Assembly (NCBI RefSeq): GCF_009711165.2
Contig: NZ_WMID02000018.1
Coordinates: 1-64,000, forward strand
DNA from: Flavobacterium sp. MC2016-06
Lineage (GTDB): Bacteria; Bacteroidota; Bacteroidia; Flavobacteriales; Flavobacteriaceae
Direction: 5' to 3'
Length of the DNA stretch: 64,000 nucleotides
Position numbers and translations under genes: made by a program. Shown one piece after another: positions 35,671 through 45,889 of the stretch; the stretch's first letter is position 1, and every line of letters begins with the position of its first letter. Below the pieces are notes generated by a model. That model was not told where the DNA came from. It searched no databases and saw nothing but the letters and a program-made list of their open reading frames with translations.

Positions 35671-36915
35671 TTATTTAATTTCGTTTAATAACTGTTTTGC
35701 TTTTGCAGACTGCATGGTAACAAAATAATTAAAGGCTTGATCTAATTTTTTCTGAGCGTCGGCATTTCCCTTTTTCTGAATTCTTAAATCGTACATTTTG
35801 CTAATATCAGGAAAGACACTTTCGGTACTTTTTACACCTGCAAAAGCTTTTACTTTTTCGATATACGTATATCCAAATTCAACCGTTGGTTCAAACATTG
35901 TTCCTTCTCCAAAGTCATTCCACGTTATTAACTGCAGGAAATTTAAATTGGCATTTTTAGCCATTGCTAAGGTTTCGTCAAGCGTTGCGCCATTATTGTG
36001 TTCAATCGTCCAGCCAATTGCTGCGCCACCTCCGCCTTCGGCATAAAAATCTTTAAAACCAGGATAAGCACTTCCTATTGCAACAGAAAGTTTTGGTTTT
36101 GTATTGGTATAAAAATTAGTCAAATAAGTACTGTTTTTATACACCCACGAGTATTCGCCAGAAGCATTTGCTCCCGCTTCTACAGACTGATCCCAAAGGG
36201 TTAAAAAAGTTGGTTTTGTAGTCAGCGTATTAAAAACATTTGTCCATTCGGCAGGCGTCTGCAATACAATTGGTCCGAAATTAAGCAGTAAAGGTTTTCC
36301 GTTTACTTTGATGTAATTCGCATCATCAAAATAGTTTTTCTCCATGTATGCCAAATCTGTTTTTGCAGCGCTTGTTATCGAAATTGCTTTGCCGGCATTT
36401 ACCACATTTGTTGTCACTCTGTCTTCGTAAACAATGGCATATTCTAAACCTACTTTATCCAGCATTGCAATAAGTTGCTCTGTGTTTTCTTTTACAATTC
36501 TGTAATCGTTCACGTCAAAAGTGCCGTACCAATCAATCAAAACACCATCAATTCCTGAATATTTCATCAATAATAAATGGTTTTCAATTACATTTTTGTC
36601 GCCAGAGTGATAAGGCCCAATAAGCGGATAATAATAAGACGCTATTTCTCTGCGCCCGTTTGCGCCTACATTATTCGGATTTTTGTTGGCCATTGTCCAG
36701 TGATAACCCCATTTTTTATCGGCACTGCTTTCATTGGTTTCAAACCAAGGCATATAATGCACGTAAATTTTGGTGCTGTTTGTTTTTTCAATGGCAACTG
36801 GGGCAACGGTTTCTGGTTCTGTTGGTTTATCTGAACCTTTATCATCGCTGCTGCAACCAGAAGCGACGAGAATGTACATGATTCCAGAAAACAATAAGAG
36901 GATGTATTTTTTCAT
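35671..36915 (-). CDS. GH99/GH71-like surface glycosidase lipoprotein
   Basis: 414 residues. Signal and lipobox (ILVASGCSSD), then a barrel domain starting KIYVHYMPWFETNESSADKKWGYHWTM, with GIDGVLIDWYGTFDVNDY, YAIVYEDRV and FLQLITWNDFGEGTMFEP. This is the layout of glycoside hydrolase family 99-like proteins (endo-acting on alpha-mannan in known members, and related GH71 alpha-1,3-glucanases). It sits 25 bp before the GH97 gene and downstream of susD, so it should make the first cuts at the cell surface. A C-terminal helical tail (DAQKKLDQAFNYFVTMQSAKAKQLL) follows. Confidence 0.85.
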   Translation of the reverse strand: MKKYILLLFSGIMYILVASGCSSDDKGSDKPTEPETVAPVAIEKTNSTKIYVHYMPWFETNESSADKKWGYHWTMANKNPNNVGANGRREIASYYYPLIGPYHSGDKNVIENHLLLMKYSGIDGVLIDWYGTFDVNDYRIVKENTEQLIAMLDKVGLEYAIVYEDRVTTNVVNAGKAISITSAAKTDLAYMEKNYFDDANYIKVNGKPLLLNFGPIVLQTPAEWTNVFNTLTTKPTFLTLWDQSVEAGANASGEYSWVYKNSTYLTNFYTNTKPKLSVAIGSAYPGFKDFYAEGGGGAAIGWTIEHNNGATLDETLAMAKNANLNFLQLITWNDFGEGTMFEPTVEFGYTYIEKVKAFAGVKSTESVFPDISKMYDLRIQKKGNADAQKKLDQAFNYFVTMQSAKAKQLLNEIK

Positions 36916-36941
36916 ATTGATGTGTTGTTTTATATTTTTTT

Positions 36942-37540
36942 GCCACTCCCGATAGCTATCGGGATAAAAGGATTAAAAAGGATTTTTTATCAAGCTTAAT
37001 TTAATCTGTGAGAATCATTTATCCCGATAGCTATCGGGAGTGGCTGAAAATTTGTTTAAAATAGTCCCAGAGGGACGATCTGTTTATAGAAAAATTATTG
37101 AATTATCAAAAGAACCCCATCGGGGTGGCCTGTTGATACCGTTTAAAATATAACCGCAAACAGGTCGCTCCTATGGAGCTATATCTAAAACTCTTAAATT
37201 ATTTTCTATAAACAGTAAGGCTCCGCTGGAGCTTTTTTCTCTGAAAATAAAAATCTCTCCCATAGCTGTCAGGATTAAAAGATTAGAACGTTTTTTTATC
37301 TCTACACAATAGTCCCAGAGGGACGACCTGTTAGTAGAAAAATTATTGAATTATCAAAAGAACCCCATCGGGGTGGCCTGTTGATACCGTTCAATTATTC
37401 GCAATACAACCGTAAACATGTCGCTCCTACGGAGCTATTATTAACAACCTAAAATTATTTTCTATAAACATTATGCTCCGCTGGAGCATTTTTCTCTGAA
37501 AATAAAAATCCTTTATCCAGATAGCTATCGGGAGTGGCTA
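36942..37540. repeat. Palindromes and a duplicated 180-bp block inside the utilisation locus
   Basis: GCCACTCCCGATAGCTATCGGGA (arms 36942-36965 and 37020-37044, partly again near 37525) flanks the first part. A larger block starting TAGTCCCAGAGGGACGA occurs at 37061-37247 and again at 37308-37500, containing CCCCATCGGGGTGG, GGTCGCTCCTA.GGAGCTA and GCTCCGCTGGAGC hairpins. This splits the locus into a transporter part and an enzyme part and may set their relative transcript levels. Confidence 0.7.
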
Positions 37541-37605
37541 AAAAATTTATTTAAAATATGTCAGCCTTCCACGACTAACCAACATGAAAGACTGACACCA
37601 ATAAC

Positions 37606-39108
37606 CTAATAACCAGGATTCTGTACCAGGTTTTTATTTGTTGTTAAAACAGAACTTGGAATTGGAAAAATGGCTCTGGTTTTGTCTGTTGCTCCTTTTT
37701 CCCACCACGGTAAAAAGAAGGTTCCAAAACGAATGTTGTCTGTTCTTCTTCTTCCTTCAAAAGTAAATTCTTTAAGCAGTTCTTGATCTATAAAGTTAAG
37801 ATCTATCGTCGCCGGCATTTCTTCTCCAGCACGTGTTGTGATTTGCTGTACAAATGGTTTTGCTAAATCTGGCGAACCTAAACGTACAAAACATTCTGCC
37901 TGCATCATTAAGATTTCGGCGTAACGAATTAGTACAAAATCGTGATCACGTTCCCAATTTTCTCCCGCTTTCATTTCGTATTTTCCTAAACGAACGCCTT
38001 CATTTTCTTTGGCATCTGTTAAGCTTGTTAGGTTTTCTGTGTAGGTTAGCGGTTCTCCATTATCCATAATAATTACAGAACCTGTAGCCAGATTAATTTG
38101 ATCGCCTGCTATCATACATTTTTTTCTTTTGTCTGTATCTGAAAAAGTCGAATAAACACCTGGCTGTGCACACATTCCGTTAGCGCTCCAAGGATAATTT
38201 CCTGTTGGAGAAATCGCTAATTTTTGTAAATAGTGACAAGACATTGAGCTCATATAATTTCCTACTGTTCCAGCTTTTGAATCGTACGGAATAGCAAAAA
38301 TAATCTCGCTTGAGGTTTGATTTTCTGTGGTAAAATTGGTAAAGAAATCTGGTGTTAAAGTATAACCTGTAACTTTCTGACACATGTTCAAACAATCCTG
38401 CCAGCGCGCTGTTCCTATAAATGCTTCTGAATTTAAATACAATCTTGCTAATATAGAATAGGCAACATTTTTTGTTAGTTTAGAATACACCACATTTGAG
38501 GTTAAATGCGGAATGGCGTCTAACAATTCTTTTTCTACAAAATCATAAACTTGTTTTCTGGTAGAATTTGATGGTAAATCGACATCTTCAAAATTGGTTA
38601 CAATTGGCACATTTCCAAACATATCAAGAAGATTGTAATAGTAATAGGCTCTTAATGCTTTTAACTCTGCATAGATTGGCGTTTTAGCCTGATCTGTCAA
38701 TGACGATTTATCTATTTGATAAATAATCGCATTGATTTTGGCAATTCCGGTGTAGTTGTAACGCCACGCCGAAAGAATCATTCTGTTGTCTGCTTTCCAA
38801 GTATGTTTCTGCGCATCCTGATATTGTCCGCCGTCGTACCAGTTTGTTCCTCTGGTAGGAATTGTAGCTTCATCAGAAACCACTTCATTCAAAAAGAAAA
38901 CATACTCGCAAGTTGGATAATTATTAGATATTCCATCTGCAAATCCTCTTAAAGAAGAATAAGCACCGCCTACCAGCGCATCAATTTCTTTTGGAGTGTT
39001 TCCAAAATTTCCGTCTTCTACTTTATCGTATAAATCTTCATTCAAATTTGTACATGACACCGTAAAAAGCATGGTTAAAAGTATCGCTGCTGTTATTTTG
39101 ATTTTCAT
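37606..39108 (-). CDS. susD: SusD/RagB-family glycan-binding outer-membrane lipoprotein
   Basis: About 500 residues from the ATG at 39108 (lipoprotein signal MKIKITAAILLTMLFTVSC); the longer frame start at 39144 would overlap susC by more and lacks a proper signal. TPR-based fold typical of SusD (YDKVEDGNFGNTPKEIDALVGGAYSSLRG; AELKALRAYYYYNLLDMFGNVPIV; VLIRYAEILMMQAECFVRLG; FTFEGRRRTDNIRFG). It forms the lid on the SusC transporter and binds the target glycan. Its start lies 29 bp after the susC stop. Confidence 0.94.
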   Translation of the reverse strand: MKIKITAAILLTMLFTVSCTNLNEDLYDKVEDGNFGNTPKEIDALVGGAYSSLRGFADGISNNYPTCEYVFFLNEVVSDEATIPTRGTNWYDGGQYQDAQKHTWKADNRMILSAWRYNYTGIAKINAIIYQIDKSSLTDQAKTPIYAELKALRAYYYYNLLDMFGNVPIVTNFEDVDLPSNSTRKQVYDFVEKELLDAIPHLTSNVVYSKLTKNVAYSILARLYLNSEAFIGTARWQDCLNMCQKVTGYTLTPDFFTNFTTENQTSSEIIFAIPYDSKAGTVGNYMSSMSCHYLQKLAISPTGNYPWSANGMCAQPGVYSTFSDTDKRKKCMIAGDQINLATGSVIIMDNGEPLTYTENLTSLTDAKENEGVRLGKYEMKAGENWERDHDFVLIRYAEILMMQAECFVRLGSPDLAKPFVQQITTRAGEEMPATIDLNFIDQELLKEFTFEGRRRTDNIRFGTFFLPWWEKGATDKTRAIFPIPSSVLTTNKNLVQNPGY

Positions 39109-39136
39109 TTTTAATATTTTATGGTTATCAATTCGC

Positions 39137-42100
39137 TTAATCATTCAGCGTAAAATTTAGTCCAACAGAAATAGTAGTTGGTCGAGGATAATTGTTGTAT
39201 CGGTCTATTCCCGGAGCTGCAAGCCCAGTTTGATCCATTACACCAGTTTGATTGATTCCGTCTTGAGCATTTAAACCTATTTCAGGATCTACGCCTTTGT
39301 AGCTTGTAATTACAAAAAGATTTTCTCCCATTACATAAACTCTAAGTTTAGAACCTTTGTATTTTAATGGTAAAGTATACCCAACAGAAAGTGTTTGTAT
39401 TCTAAAGAAAGAAGCATCTTCGATCCAATAACTAGAATATTTTGGAGATGAAGTAATACCGCTGCTCAAGAAATCGTCTGGAACATTAAAAGCTGGTAAT
39501 CTATTTGGGTCGTTTAACATCATGTTGGTTGCATTTAACGCTTTTTGTCCAAACATTCCGTATCCAGAAATACCAAGATCAAAATTTCCGTAGGTAAAAT
39601 TCATTCCAATACCTAAAGTCAAATCGGGCTGTACATTTCCTAAATCTCTTTTGTCAGCATCAACCAAAACATCGTCAGAAACTTTGTCTCCTGCTGCATT
39701 GTAGTACAGCATTTTTCCATCGGCGTCAAGCCCTGCACTCTTGAAACCCCAAAAAGTTCCAACAGGATATCCTTCTGCAATAACTTGAGAATACTGCCCA
39801 GACATTCCCGCTAATCCGTGTAACGAACCGCTGTAAATAACATCTGTTTTATAGGTTGGGTTTGATAATTTTTCTATTTTTTGAATGTTATGTCCAAGCG
39901 TTAAATTAGCATCCCAAGTAAATTTATCACCTTTTATAATGTCGGCATTCAATGTAAGCTCTACACCTTTATTCGACATTTCACCAACGTTAGCGAGCAT
40001 GGTTCCCACTAAATAAGGAGGCTGAGGCACTTCATACGTATACAATAAATCTTTTGTGGTTTTAGAATACCATTCAAATGAACCTGAAATTCTATTGAAG
40101 AAACTAAAATCTACCCCAATATTAAGCTGTTGCGTTGATTCCCATTTCAAATCAGGATTTGGGTTTTGTTTTGGTGAATACGCCAAACTCCATGTTTTAG
40201 TAACGGGATCGTAGTAACTGTCATTTCCAACTCCTAAAATAGAAAGCGATTTGTACTCACCAATTCCGTCTTGGTTTCCTGTAACTCCGTAACCAACTCT
40301 AAGTTTTAAATTGTCTAACCAGCCTTTTGTACCGCTCATAAATTCTTCACTCGAAAGTTTCCATGCTGCAGATGCCGATGGGAAAGTTCCCCATTTATTA
40401 TTTTCTCCAAAACGGCTCGATCCGTCACGTCTTACAGTTGCTGTAAAAAGATATTTTCCGTCGTACGAATAATTAGCACGGGCAAAAAACGAAACTAAAT
40501 TAGATTTTCCTTTGTATGAATACACGTCGCCTAAACGATAATTGTAACCTGCGCCTAAGTTGTTGTAGCTAAAAGCGTCTGTTACAAAACCACTTCTTTG
40601 CGCTCCAAAACCTTCGTAGATATTTTCAAAATAAGAATATCCAACTAAACCGCTAATGGTGTGTTTTCCAAAAGTTTTATTGTAATTTACAAAAAGTTCA
40701 CCTTGTGCATTCGTATATTCTGCATATGTTTTTTGTGCATAACCATCTTCTGTTCTTCCTTCCAGAACGGCGTAAGATGGTTTGTATGTACTTCCTTTCA
40801 CAGCATTATGTTCCAGCGAAATATTCGCGGAAGCGGTAAAATCATTCAAGAATTTAACCTCTGTTTTAAAATACCCTAAAAGTCTGTGTCTTTCATTATC
40901 AACCGTTCTGTTGGTTAAAATTTCAACAGGATTTTCGTAGATATTTCCTCCAACTGATGTAAAATTTCCGTTTGAATCGTACACTGGAATGGTTGGATTT
41001 AAATTGTAAGCACGCTCAAAAATTCTATAATCTATAGGATGCCATTTGTCTATATTGGCAAATAATCCCATATCAAATTTCACTTCTTTATTATCTCCAA
41101 GATATTGATACGCACTTACATTCCCGCTTATTCTTTCTAAACCAGATGTTTTGATAACGCCTTGATTGTTTAAGTACGAAAGTGATGTTCTAAAACCGCT
41201 GTCTGCCTTTCCAGAATTGATGCTTAATGTATGTGACTGCGAGATTGCCGTTTGTTCAATTGCTTTTTGCCAATTGGTATTTCCGCCATAATCTACAGCA
41301 TCTTTGTTTCCGGTTTGGCGTACATATCCTCTCCATTGATTTGCTGATAAAAGGTCTAAATTATCCGTAACGTAACCAATGCTCGATAAACCGCTGTATA
41401 CTACAGAAACACCTTTTGTACCCGATTTAGTTGTAATAATGATTACTCCGTTTGCTCCTCTAGAACCGTAAATTGCCGTTGCCGAAGCATCTTTTAATAC
41501 GTCTACTGATTTAATATCTGACGGCTGCACGACATTAATATCAACTCCTGCAATACCGTCAACTACAATTAATGGGCTGTTGCTTGCTGTTAGTGAAGTT
41601 CCACCGCGTAAGCGTAAAGTAGAACCTGCTGCTGGATCGCCAGAAGGACGAATAACATTTAATCCTGCTACTTTTCCCTGTAAAACCTGCTCTGTCGATG
41701 AGATTGTTCCTTTTACTAAATCGTCTGCTCCTAAGGTAGAAATTGCTCCTGTTAGGTCTGATTTTTTTACTTTTCCGTATCCAACAGATACTACTTGAAC
41801 TTCTGCCAAGGCATAACCGTCGTTTTGCAGACGAATATCAAGATTTGAACTTGATGACGTAATTTGAACTTTTTGTGTTGTTGATCCGATGAAAGAAACT
41901 TCTATTGCGCTTCCTACAGCTACCTGCAGTGTAAATTTTCCGTCAAAATCTGTTATCGTTCCATTTTTGGTTCCAACTTCAATAACAGATGCTCCCGGCA
42001 ATACGCTTCCGGTATTATCGTAAACGGTTCCTGATACCTGTTTTTTACTTTGAGCAAAAATTCCTGCTGAAAGAAAAAGCATGAAAAGCATCAATACCGC

Positions 42101-42154
42101 CGATTTAGTAGTCCACATTTGATGCAGGACTCTTTTTTTATTTTTACTATTCAT
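39137..42154 (-). CDS. susC: SusC/RagA-family TonB-dependent outer-membrane transporter
   Basis: 1005 residues: signal peptide, an N-terminal carboxypeptidase-like beta-sandwich (KKQVSGTVYDNTGSVLPGASVIEVGTKNGTITDFDGKFTLQV), a TonB-box/plug domain (VSVGYGKVKKSDLTGAIS; IVVDGIAGVDINVVQPSDIKSVDVLKDASATAIYGSRGANGVIIITTK) and a 22-strand barrel ending NYPRPTTISVGLNFTLND. It imports oligosaccharides delivered by the SusD partner. Substrate inferred only from the linked GH97 and GH99-like enzymes. Confidence 0.95.
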   Translation of the reverse strand: MNSKNKKRVLHQMWTTKSAVLMLFMLFLSAGIFAQSKKQVSGTVYDNTGSVLPGASVIEVGTKNGTITDFDGKFTLQVAVGSAIEVSFIGSTTQKVQITSSSSNLDIRLQNDGYALAEVQVVSVGYGKVKKSDLTGAISTLGADDLVKGTISSTEQVLQGKVAGLNVIRPSGDPAAGSTLRLRGGTSLTASNSPLIVVDGIAGVDINVVQPSDIKSVDVLKDASATAIYGSRGANGVIIITTKSGTKGVSVVYSGLSSIGYVTDNLDLLSANQWRGYVRQTGNKDAVDYGGNTNWQKAIEQTAISQSHTLSINSGKADSGFRTSLSYLNNQGVIKTSGLERISGNVSAYQYLGDNKEVKFDMGLFANIDKWHPIDYRIFERAYNLNPTIPVYDSNGNFTSVGGNIYENPVEILTNRTVDNERHRLLGYFKTEVKFLNDFTASANISLEHNAVKGSTYKPSYAVLEGRTEDGYAQKTYAEYTNAQGELFVNYNKTFGKHTISGLVGYSYFENIYEGFGAQRSGFVTDAFSYNNLGAGYNYRLGDVYSYKGKSNLVSFFARANYSYDGKYLFTATVRRDGSSRFGENNKWGTFPSASAAWKLSSEEFMSGTKGWLDNLKLRVGYGVTGNQDGIGEYKSLSILGVGNDSYYDPVTKTWSLAYSPKQNPNPDLKWESTQQLNIGVDFSFFNRISGSFEWYSKTTKDLLYTYEVPQPPYLVGTMLANVGEMSNKGVELTLNADIIKGDKFTWDANLTLGHNIQKIEKLSNPTYKTDVIYSGSLHGLAGMSGQYSQVIAEGYPVGTFWGFKSAGLDADGKMLYYNAAGDKVSDDVLVDADKRDLGNVQPDLTLGIGMNFTYGNFDLGISGYGMFGQKALNATNMMLNDPNRLPAFNVPDDFLSSGITSSPKYSSYWIEDASFFRIQTLSVGYTLPLKYKGSKLRVYVMGENLFVITSYKGVDPEIGLNAQDGINQTGVMDQTGLAAPGIDRYNNYPRPTTISVGLNFTLND

Positions 42155-42181
42155 TAGAATTGGTGTTAATTTGATAGTGAA

Positions 42182-43264
42182 TTATTTGTCTAAAGTTTTT
42201 AGTGGAATCGAAGTGTCTGAAATCGTTTTGTCTTTGTTGTCTTTTACTAAGACATGTATTTCAGTTAAATTCGGAATTCCATTTAGTTCTGAAACTAAAT
42301 TGACAAATCCTTTAATCTCTGCTGTTCCGCCAGAGAACTCACCAGAAATTGTTTTTGCGCCAGCCGTAATGGTGTAGATTAATTTGTTTACGCCAGACTC
42401 GTTATTTTTTCTAGACATTCCTAGAAAATCTTTTTGACTGATTTGTAAAGGGAAAAATGCGAAAACTGGCGGCGGCGGCGGTACATAAGTTCCTGCGTAC
42501 AAAACTTGATCTGGAGTTGTTCCTGCCCAATCGTCTTTTACCATCAAGAAAACTAAGTTTTTCATTTCGTAACCATCTGGTGCATTGTAATAGGTTTTTG
42601 GAACTAAATCCATTTTATAAAAACCGTTTCCTAAATCTTTCAGTTTTGTTTTCTCTACAATGTCTGGAAGCCAAGATTGATATTCTTGTTTAAGATCCCA
42701 ATCGTTCAAGCCGCTGTGAATGTGAACACTTGAAGCGCCGGCAAATCCCGGAGCTAAATTGGCATTAAACAAAATACTAACTCCTTTGTCGATTGTTGGT
42801 TTTGTTGGATAAGCTCTAATTAATTCATTAGCCGTATAAAAAGAAGAGAAATCAGTGTAAGGCATATTGGCAACCTCACTTTGTTTGGATCCGTTTTTGT
42901 TTTTTAGACGAAACCAAAATCCTGCACTTGCTGCGATATCTTCTGGGGTTTTAGAGAAATAAGCAGTTGGCGTTAAGCTGAAACTCCAAATTTTATTTCC
43001 TTCATATTTCAGTTTTGCAAAATCTGATGAGTTTTCCCAGTTTCCTGCGTCCGGCTCAGATGGCGACCAAATCCAGATGTAAAGGTCTTCTGTTTCTGCA
43101 AATGTGGTTCCCGAAAGATCAAAATACCACGTAACTTTTTCATCATATTTGTATACTACAGGAAATGATGACATTGCCCCTACAGCTCCCGCGGCTTCTT
43201 GTGCCTTTATAAAATTAGGAGCCATTAATAAGGCAAGTAAAATTGTATATATAAACTTTTTCAT
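42182..43264 (-). CDS. Secreted SusE/F-position protein, DUF4961-like
   Basis: 360 residues with a signal peptide (KKFIYTILLALLMAPNFIKAQ). The body has carbohydrate-binding-like beta domains (VTWYFDLSGTTFAETEDLYIWIWSPSEPDAGNWENSSDFAKLKYEG; GVSILFNANLAPGFAGASSVHIHSGLNDWD) and a proline run before the last domain. It occupies the SusE/SusF position. I assign the DUF4961-like family from the IWSP/NWEN region together with the DUF5004 neighbour. Likely binds glycan outside the cell. Confidence 0.72.
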   Translation of the reverse strand: MKKFIYTILLALLMAPNFIKAQEAAGAVGAMSSFPVVYKYDEKVTWYFDLSGTTFAETEDLYIWIWSPSEPDAGNWENSSDFAKLKYEGNKIWSFSLTPTAYFSKTPEDIAASAGFWFRLKNKNGSKQSEVANMPYTDFSSFYTANELIRAYPTKPTIDKGVSILFNANLAPGFAGASSVHIHSGLNDWDLKQEYQSWLPDIVEKTKLKDLGNGFYKMDLVPKTYYNAPDGYEMKNLVFLMVKDDWAGTTPDQVLYAGTYVPPPPPVFAFFPLQISQKDFLGMSRKNNESGVNKLIYTITAGAKTISGEFSGGTAEIKGFVNLVSELNGIPNLTEIHVLVKDNKDKTISDTSIPLKTLDK

Positions 43265-43272
43265 ATTACTTT

Positions 43273-43794
43273 TTAATTAATAGCATTTAATTTGAATACG
43301 TAAGACACAAAAGCAGCGCCGCCGGAAGAACGCACTAATTGAAGCTGCATTTCTTCATTGTTTCCTGGAACAGAAATCACTCGGAGTTCGTCTGTTTGCT
43401 GCGTTTTTTGAGCGTCACTGTACAAATAGATTCTTACAGCAGCAGCATTTGTCTGCTGAAAATCTGAGCTTAAAGCCCAATATCCTTTTGGAGCAAATAA
43501 TGGAGGGACATTACCTGTAACCTCATAACTTGTAGGTCTATTTTTGTCGTCTACGCTGAAGTTGATTTTAAAATCTTCGTAATTAAAATAGGTACTCAAG
43601 TTTTCTTCGCTTGGTTCTATGGCATTTGCTTTTGCAAATTCATCAACCATTTTCAGATTTGTTAATCCCCAATTTCCATTTACTTTCTCATAAATGGTAA
43701 TCGGATCAACGTTGCTTCCGTCGTCAGTATTGTCACAGCCAATGGCTAGTAAACTCATAACAACAGCCAACCCATAAATACTTTTACATTTCAT
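43273..43794 (-). CDS. DUF5004-like lipoprotein, first gene of the utilisation operon
   Basis: 173 residues. Signal plus lipobox (MSLLAIGC), then a beta-rich domain (NGNWGLTNLKMVDEFAKANAI ... YWALSSDFQQTNAAAVRIYLY ... MQLQLVRSSGGAAFVSYVFKLNAIN) with the DUF5004 outline. It precedes the DUF4961-like gene by 8 bp and heads the operon transcribed away from the regulator at 44277. Probably a surface-exposed glycan-binding accessory. Confidence 0.75.
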   Translation of the reverse strand: MKCKSIYGLAVVMSLLAIGCDNTDDGSNVDPITIYEKVNGNWGLTNLKMVDEFAKANAIEPSEENLSTYFNYEDFKINFSVDDKNRPTSYEVTGNVPPLFAPKGYWALSSDFQQTNAAAVRIYLYSDAQKTQQTDELRVISVPGNNEEMQLQLVRSSGGAAFVSYVFKLNAIN

Positions 43795-44276
43795 AAATTT
43801 GTGGTTTGATTGTTAGTCTTTTTATCCTTTAAAGGACAGAGCGAAACTAGAAGTTAAATAAATCTTAAAAAAAATATCTGAGAAAAATCAAGATGAAAAT
43901 CAAATAAATATTTGCTTAATTATTTAAAAATCAATATTTTACAATATTTTTGTCATTACAAAAATCAAGATGGTGTTTAGATTAAAAACGACATATAATT
44001 AATGATATTTATGACAATATCTAAATTAAAGTCTATATTTTTTTCACTATGCATATATATAATTGCTTTTTATTGTATAATTGCAAATTATTAGACTACT
44101 TTTAACATTTAGAACCTTTTTTTGACCTTCAAATTAGTTTTTTAAGATATGTTGTACCGTAATTTTCTAAATTTTAAAAAGCCTCAAATCTTTTAATCTC
44201 AGAATTATTTTTATATAAAAACGAATTAACTCGACTATATCTAAAACCATTTTTTACCCTAAACCAAAACAAAATC
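43795..44276. promoter_or_regulatory. Divergent promoter region of the utilisation locus
   Basis: 482 bp, very AT rich, between the operon (minus) and its regulator (plus). It should hold both promoters and the operator of the regulator. TATTTTTG at about 43945-43952 fits a plus-strand -7 box, but it is far from the start codon. I see no convincing repeat-type operator. Confidence 0.45.
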
Positions 44277-45875
44277 ATGCAAAGAATATTGATGCTGCTT
44301 TTTTTGATTGCAGGTTTTTCTCTTACTGCGAAAGAGACAAATCCTGTTCTTGAAGAATTAGATCAAGTGCTTATGAAAAAAGATGTTTACTTGAAACTGA
44401 AATATCGAAAAATTGAAGCCCTAAAGAAAAATGTTTCCAAATTTACCCTGAGCCAAAACAACGAGGAGCTTTACAATTGTTATATGTTATTGTTTGATGA
44501 ATACAAATCATTCAAATATGATTCTGCTTATTATTATTTAGAAGAAGCTAAAATCAAAGCCATTGTGCTAAAAGATCCTAAGTATTTGGCCAAAAGCCGT
44601 ATTAAAGAAGGTTTTGTACTGCTTTCGTCTGGTCTTTTTAAAGAAGCTATTGATACCTTAAATGTTATTGATGATAAAAAACTGGACCTTAAAAACAAAT
44701 TTGAATATTACAATATAAAAGCGCGTGCCTATTATGATTTAGCCGATTATAACCGCGATCAGCGTTTTAATATTCATTATGTACAGCAGGGAAATCATTT
44801 CTTGAAGAAGGCTCTAGAATTAATTGGAACGAATACCAACGAATATTGGGCTGCCGAAAGTCTTAAAAGGTTAAAACAGCAGGATTGGCGCGGCGCGGAG
44901 TTTGCTTTTAGTTATTGGATTAATAATTACAATTTACCACCCGATTATTATGGCATTGCAACTTCGAGTCTGGGATATATTTATTCTGAAAGAGGTTACA
45001 CCAATAAAGCAGTTGAATACTTGGCACTTGCCGCTATCGCCGATGTTAAAAATGCAACGAAAGAAACGGTTGCACTTCGTAATCTGGCTAACGAACTCTT
45101 TAAAATGGGGTATTTAGATAAAGCAAATGAGTATATTAATATTGCTATGGATGATGCTACTTTCTATAACGCCAGACATCGCAAAATTGAGATTTCGTCT
45201 ATTTTGCCTATTATCGAAAAAGCGCAGTTGAATAATGTAAAAGACAAAAATGATAAACTGGAAAGGATTATTATTCTGCTTACGATTCTTACTTTGATTA
45301 TTGTTTTGTTTTCGATTATTATTTTCAAGCAATTGAAAGAGAGAAATAAAGCGAGAAAAACAATGGCCGATTCGTACAGTCAGCTGCAGGAAATGAATAT
45401 TAGTTTGAGCGAGGCAAATGCTATTAAAGAAGAATATATTACGTATTTTATAAAGGCAACTTCGGCTTTTATTAATAAAATAGATCATATTCAGAAAAGT
45501 ACGCTTCATAAAATTATTACCAAGAAAACGGATGAAGTTATTGCAAGTTTAAAACGTTATAATGTCAAGGAAGAACGGGAACATTTGTTTCACCAATTTG
45601 ATGAAATTTTCTTGAAGTTATTCCCCACTTTTGTGACCGATTTTAATCATTTATTCCCGAACGATCATAAATGTATGGTGAAAAAAGGGGAACTTTTAAA
45701 CACTGAACTCCGAATTTTTGCTTTGTACCGATTGGGAATTCAAGACAGCAGCCAAATGGCAGAATTCCTCGAACTTTCTGTGGCTACAATTTATACGTAC
45801 AAAACCAGAATTAAAAGTAAATCTGACTTTAAGGATAGTTTTGAAGAGAAGATTATGGCGATTAAGACGATTTAA
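44277..45875 (+). CDS. Membrane-anchored TPR / DUF6377 regulator of the utilisation locus
   Basis: 532 residues: signal peptide, about 300 residues of periplasmic TPR-like helices ([62 protein letters not shown]), a membrane helix (about 328-347, [20 protein letters not shown]), a coiled coil ([21 protein letters not shown]), and a cytosolic end with a LuxR-like helix-turn-helix ([45 protein letters not shown]). Proteins of this DUF6377 type stand next to susCD loci and are thought to sense the glycan in the periplasm. Divergent from the operon it should control. Confidence 0.85.
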   Translation: MQRILMLLFLIAGFSLTAKETNPVLEELDQVLMKKDVYLKLKYRKIEALKKNVSKFTLSQNNEELYNCYMLLFDEYKSFKYDSAYYYLEEAKIKAIVLKDPKYLAKSRIKEGFVLLSSGLFKEAIDTLNVIDDKKLDLKNKFEYYNIKARAYYDLADYNRDQRFNIHYVQQGNHFLKKALELIGTNTNEYWAAESLKRLKQQDWRGAEFAFSYWINNYNLPPDYYGIATSSLGYIYSERGYTNKAVEYLALAAIADVKNATKETVALRNLANELFKMGYLDKANEYINIAMDDATFYNARHRKIEISSILPIIEKAQLNNVKDKNDKLERIIILLTILTLIIVLFSIIIFKQLKERNKARKTMADSYSQLQEMNISLSEANAIKEEYITYFIKATSAFINKIDHIQKSTLHKIITKKTDEVIASLKRYNVKEEREHLFHQFDEIFLKLFPTFVTDFNHLFPNDHKCMVKKGELLNTELRIFALYRLGIQDSSQMAEFLELSVATIYTYKTRIKSKSDFKDSFEEKIMAIKTI

Positions 45876-45889
45876 GTTGCCAAGGTTTT

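Noticed and set aside
44041..44276. Regulator operator palindromes in the utilisation-locus promoter
   Set aside because: Only AT-rich self-complementary stretches without repeated copies.
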